Positions 12,330 through 25,270 of a stretch of DNA of 64,000 nt are shown here, in pieces. The first letter of the stretch is position 1, and each line of letters begins with the position of its first letter. The stretch lies in NCBI GenBank assembly GCA_022495995.1, contig JAFEMH010000339.1:770851-834850 (forward strand), written 5' to 3'. The stretch comes from Adenophora triphylla var. japonica. Taxonomy: Eukaryota > Streptophyta > Magnoliopsida > Asterales > Campanulaceae. A model generated the notes under the pieces. The model made no database searches. It was given only the letters and a program-made list of their open reading frames with translations, and was not told the DNA's origin. Both the position numbers and the translations under genes were made by a program.

Positions 12330-15300
12330 TTACCAAAAATACGAGCAAAAGCGGTTTAAGGTTGATGCGGTTCTTGACCTTCTTTGCTGTTTCTTTGCGG
12401 TTGGTTGATCTCGGGATTCCTGGCAAGATTTGATGCGAGAGGTTTCGGACTTCAGGGATTTTCTAATTTTTCTCACCTCTTCTGCGGTCCTTCCTTGAGC
12501 GGTCACCAATCTCTCTAAGATATTTGCTTGAGAATCAATCTTGAGATTGGCATCAGAGACTGCCTTGGAGTTATCGGACACTTGATCAGATAGCTCATCA
12601 ATTAAGGTGTGAAAGGAGGAGTTCAAAGAATTGTACAAAGTTTGAACCTCCCCTGACTGCTATGATGCAGGAAGAGATAGCTTCGGTCATTTCATCAAGA
12701 TTCACAAATACTTGGATGGAGGATTTCAGCTCATTGATTTGTGGCTTCAAGTTTGGTGGTGAATCCTAACTTGATATTTTCAAGGCGGTCATTGAATTCA
12801 TCCTTGACTTCATTCAACTTGGCCATCAAAGCATCATCAAGGGAGTTTGTTTTGATCTCCAGCTTCTCTTTGACATTATCAATTTCCGAAGGATATTTGC
12901 TTCAACCGCATTCAAGGCGGTTTGAAGGTCTTGAGTAGAAGGCGGTTGGGAATTGACGATTTAAGGAATTCGGCTTGGAGGGAATCAAAGGCGGTTTTGG
13001 AGGAGGTTGCAAGGCGAGAAATCATTTCCTTGAGATCGGAATCTCCAAATGATTGAATTTGAATGACACCTTCGAGATAACTCTTTCTTGAATCCTTCAA
13101 AGCAAGAATCACCGAGGATTTGACAATGTTTGCTAGATCCTTCTCCCCCTTAATGGCATCAAGTCTCTGAGTAAAACTCTTTAGGAGTTCTTATGATCAT
13201 CCATTTGAAGGGTTTGAGAGGCAATCGGATGGGATTGAGATTCGGCAAGCTTCGAAGAGAGCGGTTTGAAGCTTGAGGAGGCATTAGAAGCGGTCGGCTT
13301 GATAATGTGGCCTTGATTTATGAGGAGTTGGGACTGGATAAGATTAAGGGTGGAAAGGATTTGGGAGTAGTCGAGAGGGTGGAGGAGCGGTTGAAGATGA
13401 AGGAATAAAGGTGAATGAAGGAGGGGGTTCAGAATAAGTAGGAGGAGCGGTCTGAGGCATTTGAGATAATAGGGTTTGGAAAATGCGTGAGGCGAGAACG
13501 TGTAAGGGGATGAGGTTTGAGTTGAGATGGGGGCGGTTGGAATGGGGCGGTTGGGATGGGGGCGGTTGGGATTGGGCGGTTGGGATAGGGCGGTTGGGAT
13601 TGGGGAGGTTGGGATAGGGGCGGTTGGTATGGGTATAGAAGTGGTAGGAGGATTTGAAGTGATTGGGTTGGAATGAGTTGAATGAGATTTTTGTGGGTAA
13701 GAGATAGGTGATTTGGAAGGGGATTTATGGGTGCGGTTTGATATATAAGGGGATGAATGGTGTGAGGGTGAATTTTGTGGTGAAGGAGTTGGAGTTCTAA
13801 GTCTAGAGGTTGAATGGGCTGGGCTGTGATGGCTTGGATGTCCATTCAGTGAAGGCTTTGGGATTTGAGGTGGCTTGATTTTGAGGGGTTTGAAATTCAG
13901 AAGGAGATGATGAATTTGAATTGGTTTGGGAGGAGGATTTATCAAAATATGAGGAGGTTTCACCAGGTATTTTGATGTTGGATTGGGCAATGGTGTGAAG
14001 ATAGTGTTTCTTTGGAGGAGTTGTTTTCTTGGCCATTTGTTTGAATCTCTCTTCTTGGGATTCTCCCCCTGAGCGGTTGCAGTTTTAGGAGGTGGAGAGG
14101 GAGAGAGCGGTTTGGGAGAAAGAGATTTGGAAGGAGAAAGGTGTTGGGTAGGAATTGGGGAAGAGGTTTGAATAGGTGAGGTTGGAGGAGTTTGAAGCGG
14201 TTGGGATTGAGGAGGAGGATTGCGGTTGGGGTTGCGGTTGAGCGGGAGGTTGACCTTGAGCTTGCGGTTGAGAAGTAGCAAGCGGTTCGGAAGATGGTTT
14301 CTTTCCTTTGGCGGCCTTCCTCAAATCGCCCTTCTTTCCAACTTGTCAATTTTTGCTTTATAAAAAGCAACCTTATCTTCCTCTGTGAGATTGGCGTAGC
14401 TTGGTCTTCACAGATTTTGCCTTCTTGATAAGAGGGCAATTCCGGCATCCTCTTCTTCTTCCTCATCGGTAGGCTCATCTCTCAAACCAAATTTCTCCAC
14501 GAGGCTTAGCACTTTGACTAGCACTGCGGTTTGAACACGCGGTTGAGGTGGTGCGGTCCTTGGCTTCTTGGCTGCGGTTCTAGGACAATGTTTTTCTTTC
14601 TAGAGGCCTTCTTGATTGCCTTTCCTAGAGCGATAACCGCGGTTCTTTGGAGTCATTTCAACATAGAACTCCTTGGGGTTGAGAGTATCGGCATCATATA
14701 GAAATTTGTCTTGGGTATCTCCAAATGAGTATACGAAGTTGTGACAAACCACAGTTCCCGAGAGTCACCTTCACCCATTGATGCGATAACTCGGGAGTTG
14801 AGAAAGTGCGAGATCCTCCAAGTGTTGATAGCTAGTGAACAACGCGGTTAGGAGCCTGCAGAATGGTCTCCATCTCTGGTGTTCATTTTTGATTTTGGAT
14901 TGATAAGCATCAATGGAACTAGCCATTTCCTTCATCAGAATCTTGGGCCAATTCAGCTTAATTCCATTATAAATGGCACGGCGGTAAATCCATTCTTTGA
15001 GTAGTGAAGTTGTTGTGGTTGCCGGTCTTACCACACACGAGACATTCCTACTAAATAGCCCAAGTGGCTCATAAGTTCACCAAATTCCCTCCTTGCCTTC
15101 TTCTTGTAATAACCGAGAGAGAGGTCGGATTGACGGTTGATAGAGCGGTTGCATCCAACACTTCTGATCAACCTCCGTGGGGCATCCGAAACATGAAATC
15201 CAAAAGTACTTCTAATATCCGGATGATCAATGGATATATCGAAGCCTTCAACACCGCCAACCAGGCATTTGATCTTGGTGCCATCGATAATTCTCTGTCT

Positions 15301-15480
15301 CCTAGAACAACGAGAGGAGTAGAAGCGATCCACTGAGGAAGGAATGATATAAGATTGGCCTTTGTTGAAGAGAGGGAGGATTCCGGAGGAAGTGAGTCTT
15401 CGATCAACTCTCTACCAAGAGCATCTCCTTGGAGCTCGAGCTCATTGATCTCAAAGCACGGAATAAAGAATTTAGGATCC
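12330..15480 (-). pseudogene. 3' ORF ('envelope-like') exon 2 of element A, degraded
   Basis: This is the extra ORF downstream of pol, in the position called envelope-like in SIRE-type elements. On the minus strand it begins right after an acceptor (TTTTGTAG, AG at 15482-15481) with a reading DPKFFIPCFEIN that parallels the exon 2 start of element C. The next segments, at 15028-15407 and 14771-15034, match the globular N-terminal domain of C (for example FGELMSHLGYLVG). A Pro/Ser-rich part lies at 13181-14281 in several overlapping frames. A coiled-coil C-terminus (ERLVTAQGRTAEEVRK) lies at 12330-12638. At least four frame changes split it. No signal peptide or membrane segment is visible, so 'envelope' is a positional label only. 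Confidence 0.7.
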
Positions 15481-15482
15481 TA

Positions 15483-16483
15483 CAAAATGAAACAAAGGGT
15501 TCAGATCCAAAAAGTGATTCACAATGCACAAGCGGTTTGGGCATCCATGCGGTTGGCAATTGATGCGGTTGAAAATATTGAGAACTCCAAACCTCAAGTA
15601 AATTGTGAATATAATTAAAACACTTAGAAAATATGTAAGAGATTATACTAGTACGTGGCATTGTAATCCAAGTTTATCCCCAGCTGCAAGCGGTGCTTGG
15701 AGAGGAAGGTTATGGTGTCCAGCCTATATACTAAGTAATATCTCAACCAAATTTAGCATGCGGTTTCAAAAGAGTAAATTAAATAACTAACGGGCATGCG
15801 GTTCAAAGTAACGTGCGGTCCATAGATAGTATGCGGTTCTAATGAGAATGCGGTTTTGAAAAGAACATGCGGTTGGAATCAAGGAATTTTCATGAATGCG
15901 GTTCCAAACAATCAAGGCATGCGGTTGATTATTCACAAATAGTGCAAAAACAATTTTATAGAAAAATTTTCTAAGTATAAAAACATGTGTGAAAATCAAA
16001 TGAACCAAAACATGTGACAATTTTAACATGGCATATGAACAGGCAAGTTGAAGGCATGATGAACACAAAGAACACTTAGAACACTAAGAACAGAGATTCA
16101 ACAAAAGTTCACCAAAATCAACAAATAATATGTCAAAATGATCACATTGAAGCGATAGATTAACAATATAACATTAAAAATTCATACTTTGCTCGGAATC
16201 AACACCAACAAGCAAGAACACTCAAATGGGTTTTCGAATGAGAAAATTTTAAATTCCAAAATCGAGTGTTCAAATCATTGGTTGATCGTAAAATAAATTA
16301 CATATAAAGAATCTAACAACAAATCCGAGCAAAACCCAGCTGAAATCATACAAAATGATGAACATATCAAGGTAGATATGAAGAAAATGCATTTAAGGGT
16401 TTCGAAGCTTCAAGGTTCATCAATGGCGGATTCATGAATGATTTTGCGAGATATGAAGAAGGATGTAGTTAAGGAACACATAC
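15483..16483 (-). other. Putative intron of the 3' ORF, element A
   Basis: On the minus strand this begins GTATGTG after a short exon and ends TTTTGTAG before exon 2. It is AT-rich, with dispersed AACCGC motifs and the conserved block at 15649-15739 shared with element C and the leader of F. The donor and acceptor agree with plant GT-AG rules. Confidence 0.55.
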
Positions 16484-16514
16484 CATATCGAGAGAAGGGA
16501 GCCTTGGGAGCCAT
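16484..16514 (-). pseudogene. Putative exon 1 of the 3' ORF, element A
   Basis: An ATG at 16514 (minus) opens a 31-base segment ending ATATG before the donor GTATGTG. The exon 1 copies of elements B and C also end in ATG before GTA. Here the length leaves one base over, so exon 1 is out of phase with exon 2. That may be decay or a sequence error. Confidence 0.4.
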
Positions 16515-16627
16515 TGAAGAAAGTAAAAAAAATTATGAAGCTTATGGAGGAGAGAGAGAGTGAGTTGGTAGAAAGTACTTTTGCGAGAGAAGACGAGTAG
16601 GAAGAGTTGAAATTGTTGTCTTGTACG

Positions 16628-16637
16628 CTATTTATAG
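16628..16637 (-). promoter_or_regulatory. Putative internal TATA box upstream of 3' ORF, element A
   Basis: CTATAAATAG on the minus strand lies 114 bases before the exon 1 ATG and is followed by a CT-rich leader. Element C has CTATATATAC at almost the same distance. This suggests a separate promoter for the 3' ORF. The rest of 16515-17146 is non-coding. Confidence 0.45.
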
Positions 16638-17146
16638 GTAAAATTCGGGTTTAGGGCGAGTTGAAAGGACGGTTTGATTTTCCCATAAACTGAATCATTA
16701 CCTCTGTTGCACCCTTTCATCTCCTATTCTTTAACCAATGACGGCTGACAAGAGAGCTTTAAATGCTAATGTTTCCTTCGCATTAAATGCATTTAAATTT
16801 TGAAATAGCGTGGGAAAACATTTGCAAAAATACCCTTATGTCAAAATGTGGACTAAAATAAAAATAAGGAACTTACCTTGGGTCCACGTGGCAGTGCGGT
16901 TGAAAAGAGTTTTAAACCGCATAGCTTAAAAAATTAAAACTTGATTTTGAAAATACCATGTTGAAGGCGGTTGAAGATGGAGCGGTCATAAGCAGCATGC
17001 GGTTGGGAATACGCGGTTGGCTGTAGAGGCGGTTGATCACTCATGCGGTTTGAATGAACGCGGTTCAACAATGGTGCGGTTGAAAATTTTCAATAAGACA
17101 TACAACCTAAGCTCAACACACAAGTTAGTCAATAAAAAGTATGGAA

Positions 17147-20100
17147 TCATTTAAGTTCAAGCATACCCATTTCTCCTCTGAGGAAGGAAAACCTTTTGGA
17201 GTCAAGAGCTTTGGTGAGGATGTCAGCAATTTGATTATCTGTCCCCACATACTCTAAATGGATATTCCTCTTCTCCACATGATCTTTGAGGAAATGATAC
17301 TTGATATCAATATGCTTGGTCTTGTAATGCATGACAGGGTTGTTGGAGACTGAAATTGTTGAAGTGTTGTCACACATGATAGGGCAATTCCCTTCATGGA
17401 TTCCATAGTCCACCAGCTGTTGCTTCATCCGAAGGATTTGGCCACAACTACCAGCAATATACTCGGCCTCTGTGGTAGACACCGAAACTGAAGCTTGCTT
17501 CTTGCTTTGGCCCAAGCAACTAGTCTATTTCCAAGGAAATGACAAGTACCACTAGTGCTTTTCTGTCAATAGTACAAGCTGCATAATCTGCATCTGAATA
17601 ACCTACAAGATCGAAGTTCGAATCTTTGGAATACCAAAGTCAAGGTTAGTGGTTCCCGGATAAATAGCGGATTATACGCTTGGCTGCAATAAGATGTGCT
17701 TCTCTAGGATGCAGCAGTAGCGAGCACATACAGACACTAAACATGATATCGGGCCTACTAGCGATTAAGTAAAGTAATGAGCCGATCATACCTCGATATA
17801 AAGTACGATCAACTTTCTTACCTTTGAGATCCTTATCTAGCTTATTGCCGGTGGCCATTGGAGTATCATATGCTTTAGCATTTTCTAATCCAAACTTCTT
17901 TATCAACTCCTTGGTGTATTTGGCTTGGGCGAGGAAAATACCTTCTTCGCATTGCTTGATTTGAAGCCCGAGGAAGAATGTTAATTCTCCCATCATGCTC
18001 ATCTCAAACTTGCTTTTCATTAGCTTTCTCGAAACGCTTACAAAGCAACTCATTAGTAGAACCAAAAATAATATCATCAACATAAATTTGAACAAGTAAA
18101 GTATGCTCATTATATTTGGCAATAAAAGAGTTGTATCAATTTTACCACGTTTAAATTCCCTTTTCTAGTAAAAATTTAGAAAGAGTCTCATACCATGCCC
18201 TTGGAGCTTGCTTAAGTCCATACAAAGCTTTCTGGAGGTTTGTAGACATGATTGGGAAATTTGGAGTCTTCAAATCCAGGAGGTTGGGCAACATACACGG
18301 TCTCTTGCGGTTCGCCGTTGAGGAATGCACTCTTTACGTCCATTTGATATAACTTGAAATGCTTGAAAGAGGCGTAGGCTAAGAAAATTCGATAGCTTCC
18401 AATCTTGCAAGCTGGAGCAAAGGTTTCATCATAATCGATTCCTTCTTCTTGCCTATATCCTTGTGCGACCAACCTTGCTTTATTCCTAGTGATGCTTCCA
18501 TTTTCATCCATCTTATTCCTAAATACCCACTTAGTTCCTATCACTCCTTGATCACGAGGTCTAGGCACCAAAGTCCAGACCTTGCATCTTTCAAAGCTGG
18601 TTGAGTTCTTCTTGCATAGCAACGACCCAACCGGAATCTTGGAGTGCTTCATCAATCTTCTTGGGTTCAACTTGAGATAAAAGAAGTATGCTCGTCATAG
18701 TTTGATCTCCTTGTTTGAACAGGAAAACGAATCACCAATCACATTTGTGAGGGTGGCTAGCGACTTCACGAACCTCCAGGGGTAAGTCTGGTTGGGCGAG
18801 GTTTCTTTGAAGATCTTCAATTGGAACATCGTTAGATCCTTTCAAAGCGAAAGTCATGGAATGTAAGTTGACGAAGAGGTTCTATAAGCTGGATAAGGGA
18901 ATTCTCAACTTCATCTTCCCTTGCGGTTGCATCTGGAGAGGGTTCTTCAGTGCGGTTTCAAAAATTGCGGTTTTGGGGGATTTCGGTTGAGGGTCTTTGG
19001 ATTTTGCGGTTGAGGTTCGGGTGCGGTTTGATGGTTCACTGGTTCATTATGCTTTCAACAAAATCATCGGCAACATTTGGAGCCAAATGTGGCTCAAGAA
19101 GAGAATGCTCATCAAAAGTAACATGGACGGACTCAACTATTTTTAAACTAGTTTTATTGAAAACACGAAAAGCTTTAGAATGTTTAGCATACCCAACAAA
19201 AATACCTTCGTCGGCCTTGGCTCCGAATTTACCTCTATTTTCTCTTAGTTGTAGAGGACAAAACATTTGCGGCCAAAAATCTTGAAGAATGCAATGTTGG
19301 GGGTTCTTCCTCGCCAAAGCTCATAGGGAGTCTTGTTATAGGTTTTGTTGATGAGGGAGCGGTTCGAGTGAAGCATGCGGTATTGATTGCTTGACCCAAA
19401 AATACGGAGGTAGCTTCGCTCGGATATCATTGTCTTTCCAAACCTCAATCAACGTCCTATTCTTCCTTTCCACAACCCCATTTTGTTGTGGAACACCGTG
19501 ATTGAAAAATTGTGATCAATCCCATGGTCATCCACAATGCGAGCAACACCGATTGTTCTTAAATTATGTTCCATTATCTCGATCGAACACTAACGATGTC
19601 ATCTTCTTTTTGAGTTTGGAGCCGTCTAAAGAGTGCGGTGAGAATCTCATGCGATCATCTTTGGAAATCATCATCTCAACCCACGTATATCTTGAGTAAT
19701 CATCCACCACCACTAAAGTATATCTATTTCCTCCAATGCGCGCGTGGTTACGGGTCCAAACAAATCTATGTGAAGCGATTGTAAGCATCTTGAAGTTGAA
19801 GGAGCGGTCTTCTTTGGTGAAAGACGACGCGGGCGCTTACTGTGGCATGCACCGCATTTCTCGGATGGTGAGTCGGCCACTTTGGGTAAACCACGAACGA
19901 GGTTTTCCCTACCAATCTTTGCAAGATACTTGAAGTTCAAGTGGCTCAACCTCTTGTGCCATAGCCAACTATTTTCGCTCACATTCTTAGCTACAAAACA
20001 GAGATTAGTAATACTACATGCGAAATTTAGATCAATAATGTAAATATTACTCTTACGAATCCACCGTGAGTAGGGTGACGCCGGAAATGCTATCTTTGAT

Positions 20101-20385
20101 AAAGCAATTTGATGACGTGAAGTTGCAAGCATTCCTTTGTCGCAAAATTGAGAAATTGAAAGGAGGTTGTGCTTGAGTCCATCGACAGAGAGAAACCTTC
20201 TCAATAGTTAGGTTTCCTCTCCTTATAACACCATATCCGATGGTCTTGCCTTTGTTGTTGTCACCGAAAGGTTACGAGATGGACCACTTGCTTCAATGAC
20301 ATCTTCAAGTAATGATCTATCTCCAAATCATATGTCTTGAGCATCCACCGTCAAGATACCATTCATTATCCTTGGAGTGACCGGC
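17147..20385 (-). pseudogene. pol: SIRE-like pol of element A: protease, integrase, RT, RNase H (fragmented)
   Basis: Read on the minus strand, the segments run as follows. Protease active site at about 20360 reads WYLDGGCSRHM, where element B has DSG. GAG-pre-integrase lies within 19713-20204 ([15 protein letters not shown]). Parts of the integrase core and its C-terminal region lie at 19036-19788. The reverse transcriptase start is at 18212-18670 ([23 protein letters not shown]), its C-terminal half at 17646-18122, and RNase H at 17147-17515 ([24 protein letters not shown]). At least six frame changes break it. The YVDD box falls near a frame change at about 18080-18110. Many breaks coincide with CAG/CTG sites where B or C differ, so the copy may be less damaged than it looks. 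Confidence 0.8.
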
Positions 20386-22816
20386 CATGAAGCGAGAGGA
20401 CACGAAATGTAAACATTAAGAACGAGGTCCCCTTTATTTCTTGGGTCCTGGTTAGCAACCCTTTACAACCCACACTGTTTGACGAAGGAGGTTTGCTCTT
20501 CCTGGCATTGGGTGTGAACCGCAAAAGGCATTCTGCGGCCTTGTGACCTAAACCATCACACACGTAACATTTATAAAAGCTACAAGCATCATGAGGTTTT
20601 ACTAACTCCTTACTCTTCTTAGGAGTTCCATGCGGTTTGGGACAAGGAAGCGGTTTGGGACAAGGAAGCGGTTTGGGAGGTGCGGTTCCAGCTAACATTC
20701 CAGCTGATACAAAGGGAATAGCTTTGGTTTGACCACGTATTTCTGGGAACGCTATTCTTGCTTTTGAAGCGCAGGAGGAGCGGTCGAAGAAGAAACGCGG
20801 TCTCGACCTAGAGTTAAGCGTAACCGCCTTTTCCACCGAAGTGGTTGGAGCAGGATTCTTCCAATTCCATAAGCCATTTCCTCTTCAGTGCTTCCACGTA
20901 ATTCTTAGGTTTTAACACGAATTCTTCCCATATTGCTTTCCTTTAGGGTAGACATAATTTACTTGTCTTGCTTTACCCTTACCCTTAGCAATCTTCTCCT
21001 TGGGAATTTCTTTAGTTAGTTCTCAAATTCCTCATCCTTTTCACTCGAGGATGCACACTTCTCCTCTTCCTCAGATCCAAATCCTAGACCATCCTTAGTT
21101 CCAGGAGAAACTTGGAAGTCCAAGATTTTATCCTTGGTGGATTGAGACTTGAGCCACGAATCAATAATCTTTTGGCGATCGTCGATTTGGGTTACCAAGT
21201 CATCATTCCTGAGTTGAAGTGCAGCAACCTTAGTTTCAAGGATGCGGTTTTGATCGAAGAGGAGTCATCTGCTTGATTTGGTCCTTAAGATTAGAAATTT
21301 CAGACCTCATCACAGTTTTCTCCGTCTTGTACAGATTAAGTTCATCATGAGCTAAGCTTAAGGCTTTCTTAAGATTTGAGAACTGATGGATCACCATTTC
21401 AGCTTCCTTGAACATCTTTTCATGTTCCATGGGAGAAACCTCTTCCACCACCTTTTTCAAAATTTTCTTTGGAATAGCTTTTGAAGGTGGAGCAGTTTTA
21501 GATGAGAAAATGGGACGTGAATACGAACAATTTCCTATCTTAACGCTTGGAGTAAGTTTAATATCATCATCCAATTTATAATTTGGAAGTTTTGCAAAAA
21601 CCTCCTTTTCTTCCATATCAGGCAACTCAAATGATTCAGAATCTGAGTCATCAGAAGCTTCTGCAATTAAACAGAGGTTAACCTCTTCGGTTTCACCGTC
21701 ACTTCCATCCTCAGAATCTGTTTCAATCCAAGTTGCTAATTCCTTGGAATTCTCTTCCTCCTCAGCAACCATTCCCTTACGATGAGAAAATTTCGAAGGA
21801 AAAGTTTTCTTTTTCATGTATTCATATTTAGGTTGTGGACACTCAGATGCAAAGTGGCCAGGTTTCCTACAGTTGTAGCAAACCAAGTCACTCTTCTTCT
21901 TTGTATCTGCAGCCCTAGAAAATGTTGCAGGAGGTTTGCCTTTTGAAAATGATTTTGTGAGAGGTTTTGAAGATTTTCTAAATTTTTGGAATCTTTTCAC
22001 AAACATGGCAAAATCATCATCATCCATCTCGATGAGTGATGAGGTTGATATGGAAGGATCAGTGGTTTGATTAGATGTGGATGGTTTCTCTTCATGTTCC
22101 ACTACAGACATAGAAAGCGATTTGGTTTTACCTTCTATCTCTTCAATATGATTTAATTTAAGTTCATAAACTCTAAGATTGGCATACAAGTTACTTAACG
22201 ACCAAGTACCCAATACTTTGGAGTCTTCTAGAGAGGTAGCCTTATTTACCCATCTAGAACCTAAAGCAGATAGGAAAGTCATATTGATTTCCTTATCGGT
22301 TAAAGTTTTACCAAGAGATCTACAAGCATTAACTACCTCAACATAGCGATCGTAGGTTTGACGCGAGGTTTCGTTGGGTTTTATGTTGAAGTTGTTGTAG
22401 GATCTTTCAACAGTGTATAATTTGTTTTCCTTGCACTCTTCGTCACCTTCGAGGTAGCTCTCTATGGCATCCCACATCTGCTTTGCGGTTTTGAGGTACA
22501 TCACTTTCTGTAGAGTTGATACGGGGAGGGTCCCAGAAATGATGAACCTCGCCTTGCTGTCCAAGGCAACTAATCTCTTCTCTTCATCCGACCACTCATC
22601 TTTTGGCTTTTTGACCTCTGGAGTTTCAGCATTGGTGGTTGCATCAGTGTTAGCCTTCATTGGAATTAGAGGGCCATTGATCACGCACTCCACCAGCATT
22701 TCATCTATGGTTTCCAAATGAATAAGCATTCGGCACTTCCAGATGTCAAAGTGATCTACGTCCAACATTGGAATGTGTGAATAGTTAACAGTAGTCATTG
22801 TCTTTGAGGTTGCCAT
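20366..22816 (-). pseudogene. gag: SIRE-like gag of element A
   Basis: The ATG at 22816 (minus) follows the primer site and opens a frame of about 526 residues, to 21236, that is intact. It has the UBN2-like gag start (YSHIPMLDVDHFDIWKCRM), a CCHC knuckle CYNCRKPGHFASEC near residue 318, and acidic segments. The reading continues in other frames through 21016-21198 and 20366-20836. The latter carries a second CCHC knuckle (CYVCDGLGHKAAEC) and a repeated PKPLPCPKPLP stretch. Two zinc knuckles in a long gag are typical of this group. The protein would form the particle and bind the genomic RNA. Confidence 0.85.
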
Positions 22817-22872
22817 ATCGAATCGGCACACAAGCTGTTAAGCTTGAAAAACAGTGGTTTTAAAATGTGTTT

Positions 22873-22884
22873 GCTCTGATACCA
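22873..22884 (-). other. Primer binding site of element A (initiator Met tRNA)
   Basis: TGGTATCAGAGC on the minus strand, two bases from the LTR end. It is complementary to the 3' end of plant initiator Met tRNA, the usual Copia primer. Confidence 0.9.
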
Positions 22885-22886
22885 CT

Positions 22887-24384
22887 TGTTGGTCCCAAAG
22901 GTGGCAACAAGGGTGAAAATACAGCTAGAGGGGGGTGAATAGCTGTTTCAAATTTTTCGCCCTCTTTTAAAACTAAACCTCTTGCTTACAAAATCCTCTT
23001 GCAGTTGATAATAGACTGCAAGTGATAGTGTAAAATGCACAGCGGAATATTTAGAGTTACAAAGTGGTTTTGATAGAGGAGGTTTGTAAAGCGGTCTTAA
23101 TAAAGTAGTTGGTACGTGCGATTTACAAACAAGTGAGGTTTTGACACTGTTAACTCCAAACACTATTTCACAATAATGGATATCTAAATAAAGATCAAAC
23201 GGAGACAAAGATAAATAATTAGTAATCACGAGAAATATAATTGCAGAAAGTAAGAACACGCTATTTGGAGTGGTTCAATCGATAAACGATCTACGTCCAC
23301 TACCAAGATGGTTAGTCTTGGATTTCTAAGAGAGATTTTATATTAAGTATTTGAGAGATTACAAAGTACAATAAAATCTTTACTATGAAGAACAAATCCA
23401 AAACTATAACCAGTGTATCTCAAGTGTTTAATCTATGTGATTAGAACAAATGAGGTGTGTGTGTGAGAACAAGATCAAGGCTCTTTAAATCTTGTGAGAT
23501 GTAGAGCACAATGATTCTTGAATGTGTTAAGGCTTGATTTACGGCTAGGAATATTTCTTGAAGTATGAAGATGAAGATTCAAAGGACTAAGAATTTCTCA
23601 AGCGAGCTTCAACTTCTCGATGAACACAAAGCAATTTCTCTAATTTTTCAAGCAATCTTCAAATGGTGAAGATTAGGGGTATTTATACTCAAGCATCCAA
23701 AATGTAGCCGTTGGACACATTTGTTGAAGGACGGTACTTGATGCTTTCTTATTGGTCCACAGCAACCACTTTTGTCCTTTGAGTACCGGTAGTTGCGTAT
23801 AAAGCCGATAATGCTCCAAACCGCAAGCAATGAGGTTTGGACACTGTCACCTTTTCAAGATCCTTGCGGATCTTCTCGACTTTGAATCACGTGACAAGAT
23901 AAGGTGGTTGACATTGGGTATTCTTGATGTGGATTATAATGACAAAAGGTGGTTTACTTCAAGTCTCAATCATTGGAGCGGTTCCTGAGTATAGGCGGTT
24001 TGACAGAGCGGTTGGTAACTCCAGTGAGGTTGCAAAGTGCGGTTGATGATGATCTGCAAGGTGCGGTTCATCATAGGGCGGTTGCACTTGAGTAGTTCAA
24101 GGGTAGTTTCAAACAAAGGATTTTACCAAGCAAGTGCTAAGGGCGGTTTTGCTAGGGCGGTTGGAAGGAGCGGTTTGAAACTTCTGAACTGCAACTCTCA
24201 ATTCCAATGAGTCTTGTGCCAGTCTTCAAGCCTAAATTTAACCTAATCTATAAAATGGACTTAACTAAAAATTGAAGTCTAAGCTTCATTACATAGGGTC
24301 CTAAAGTCCTTAAAATAGACAGGAGGTTATGGTATCAATCAAATCTAATACAAAATAGGAGGGTTAAAACATGCATACCCAACA
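22887..24384 (-). repeat. 5' LTR of element A
   Basis: 1498 bp, TG...CA ends, nearly identical to 10331-11828. A TATAAATA box lies at 23680-23687 (minus). Many of the differences from the other LTR that I can see are at CAG/CTG-like sites or are short insertions next to them. Confidence 0.92.
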
Positions 24385-25270
24385 TAGACCATTTGAGATG
24401 GTCATTCATGAAGATGAACTTCAAGATGACCATCTTGAGTCAAAACTTAAGTTAAACTAGACATCAAGTAGATCCAAGTAAGAAGAACAAGATGAACAAG
24501 AGGTTAAAAGGGAATTTTAGGGTTTAGAGAAGGAGGGCTTTACCAATGGTGACACCCTATCTTCCTAGGCTTGGAATTTGACTTGAGGAGTATCAAGATT
24601 TGGTGTTTGACTTGAGGAATATCAAGATTTGGTGTTTTGGATTTGTGTTTGGGTGGATTCAAGGCTTGAATGTGTTTAGGGTTTGATGATAGAGTTGATT
24701 AAAGAGAAAACAAGTAGATAACACTTAAGTCCTCTATGTTTTCTCCCTAATCTTCCTCTTGAGTAGTGTTTTAAGCTTGAGCTTGGTGTGTTTAAGAGTG
24801 ATATGAGAATGGTTGAAGTGAAATTGGGAAAGGTTCAAGAGAAAATGGTGGCAATCTAAGGATTCCCACTGTTTTCTCTCTATTTTTCGCCAAAATGCAG
24901 CTTCTGTGTGTAAAATGTGTTGTGTAAACTGAGAGAGGAGGGTTCAATTTATAGTCCCCTGTGAGAGGCAATCCTATCTGCGTGGAGGGTATCGTAAGCG
25001 TGCACTGTTCATCTGCTACAATGCTGGCTTTTGGACAGGAGGAATATTATTCAAAAAATTACAGCAGTTTGTTTTTCAACTTGCCTAATTCGGATTTTTC
25101 CAATTTCTTTTGCTTTTTGAGATTCTTTTCTTGGTTTAACTTTAAATGGCAATGCCCACTTTACCCTCACTTTGTTAGAGAAGTTGGGAATTGTTAGAAA
25201 TGTTAGTAATGTTAAAACTTTCGTTAATTTTCTAACGAAAATACTAACGACTCAAATTGGAGCACTTACA
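24385..25270 (-). repeat. Partial LTR of a Tat/Ogre-like Gypsy element, related to element D
   Basis: This matches about 63100-63787 in the same orientation. Shared features are the minus-strand TATA box (CTATAAATTG at 24945-24954), the stem-like TTAGAAATGTTA repeats, and GAGCACTTACA at the right border. On the minus strand the LTR start would be TGTAAGTGCTCC at 25270. The left part is missing where element A abuts. On the right it borders TATAGGG repeats rather than a polypurine tract, so it is a 5' or solo LTR remnant. Confidence 0.6.

Larger units (their letters stand above)
10331..24384 (-). mobile_element. Element A: full-length SIRE/Maximus-like Copia retrotransposon
   Basis: Two direct repeats of 1498 bp (10331-11828 and 22887-24384) bound an internal region of about 11 kb, read on the minus strand. 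In order it has the 5' LTR, an initiator-Met primer site, gag with a zinc knuckle, protease, integrase, reverse transcriptase, RNase H, an extra 3' ORF, a polypurine tract and the 3' LTR. The order integrase before reverse transcriptase marks Copia. The long gag and the extra ORF mark the SIRE/Maximus group. The bases outside the two ends (ACCCC on the left, TAGAC on the right) do not form a target duplication, and the two flanks belong to different elements. Confidence 0.9.
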
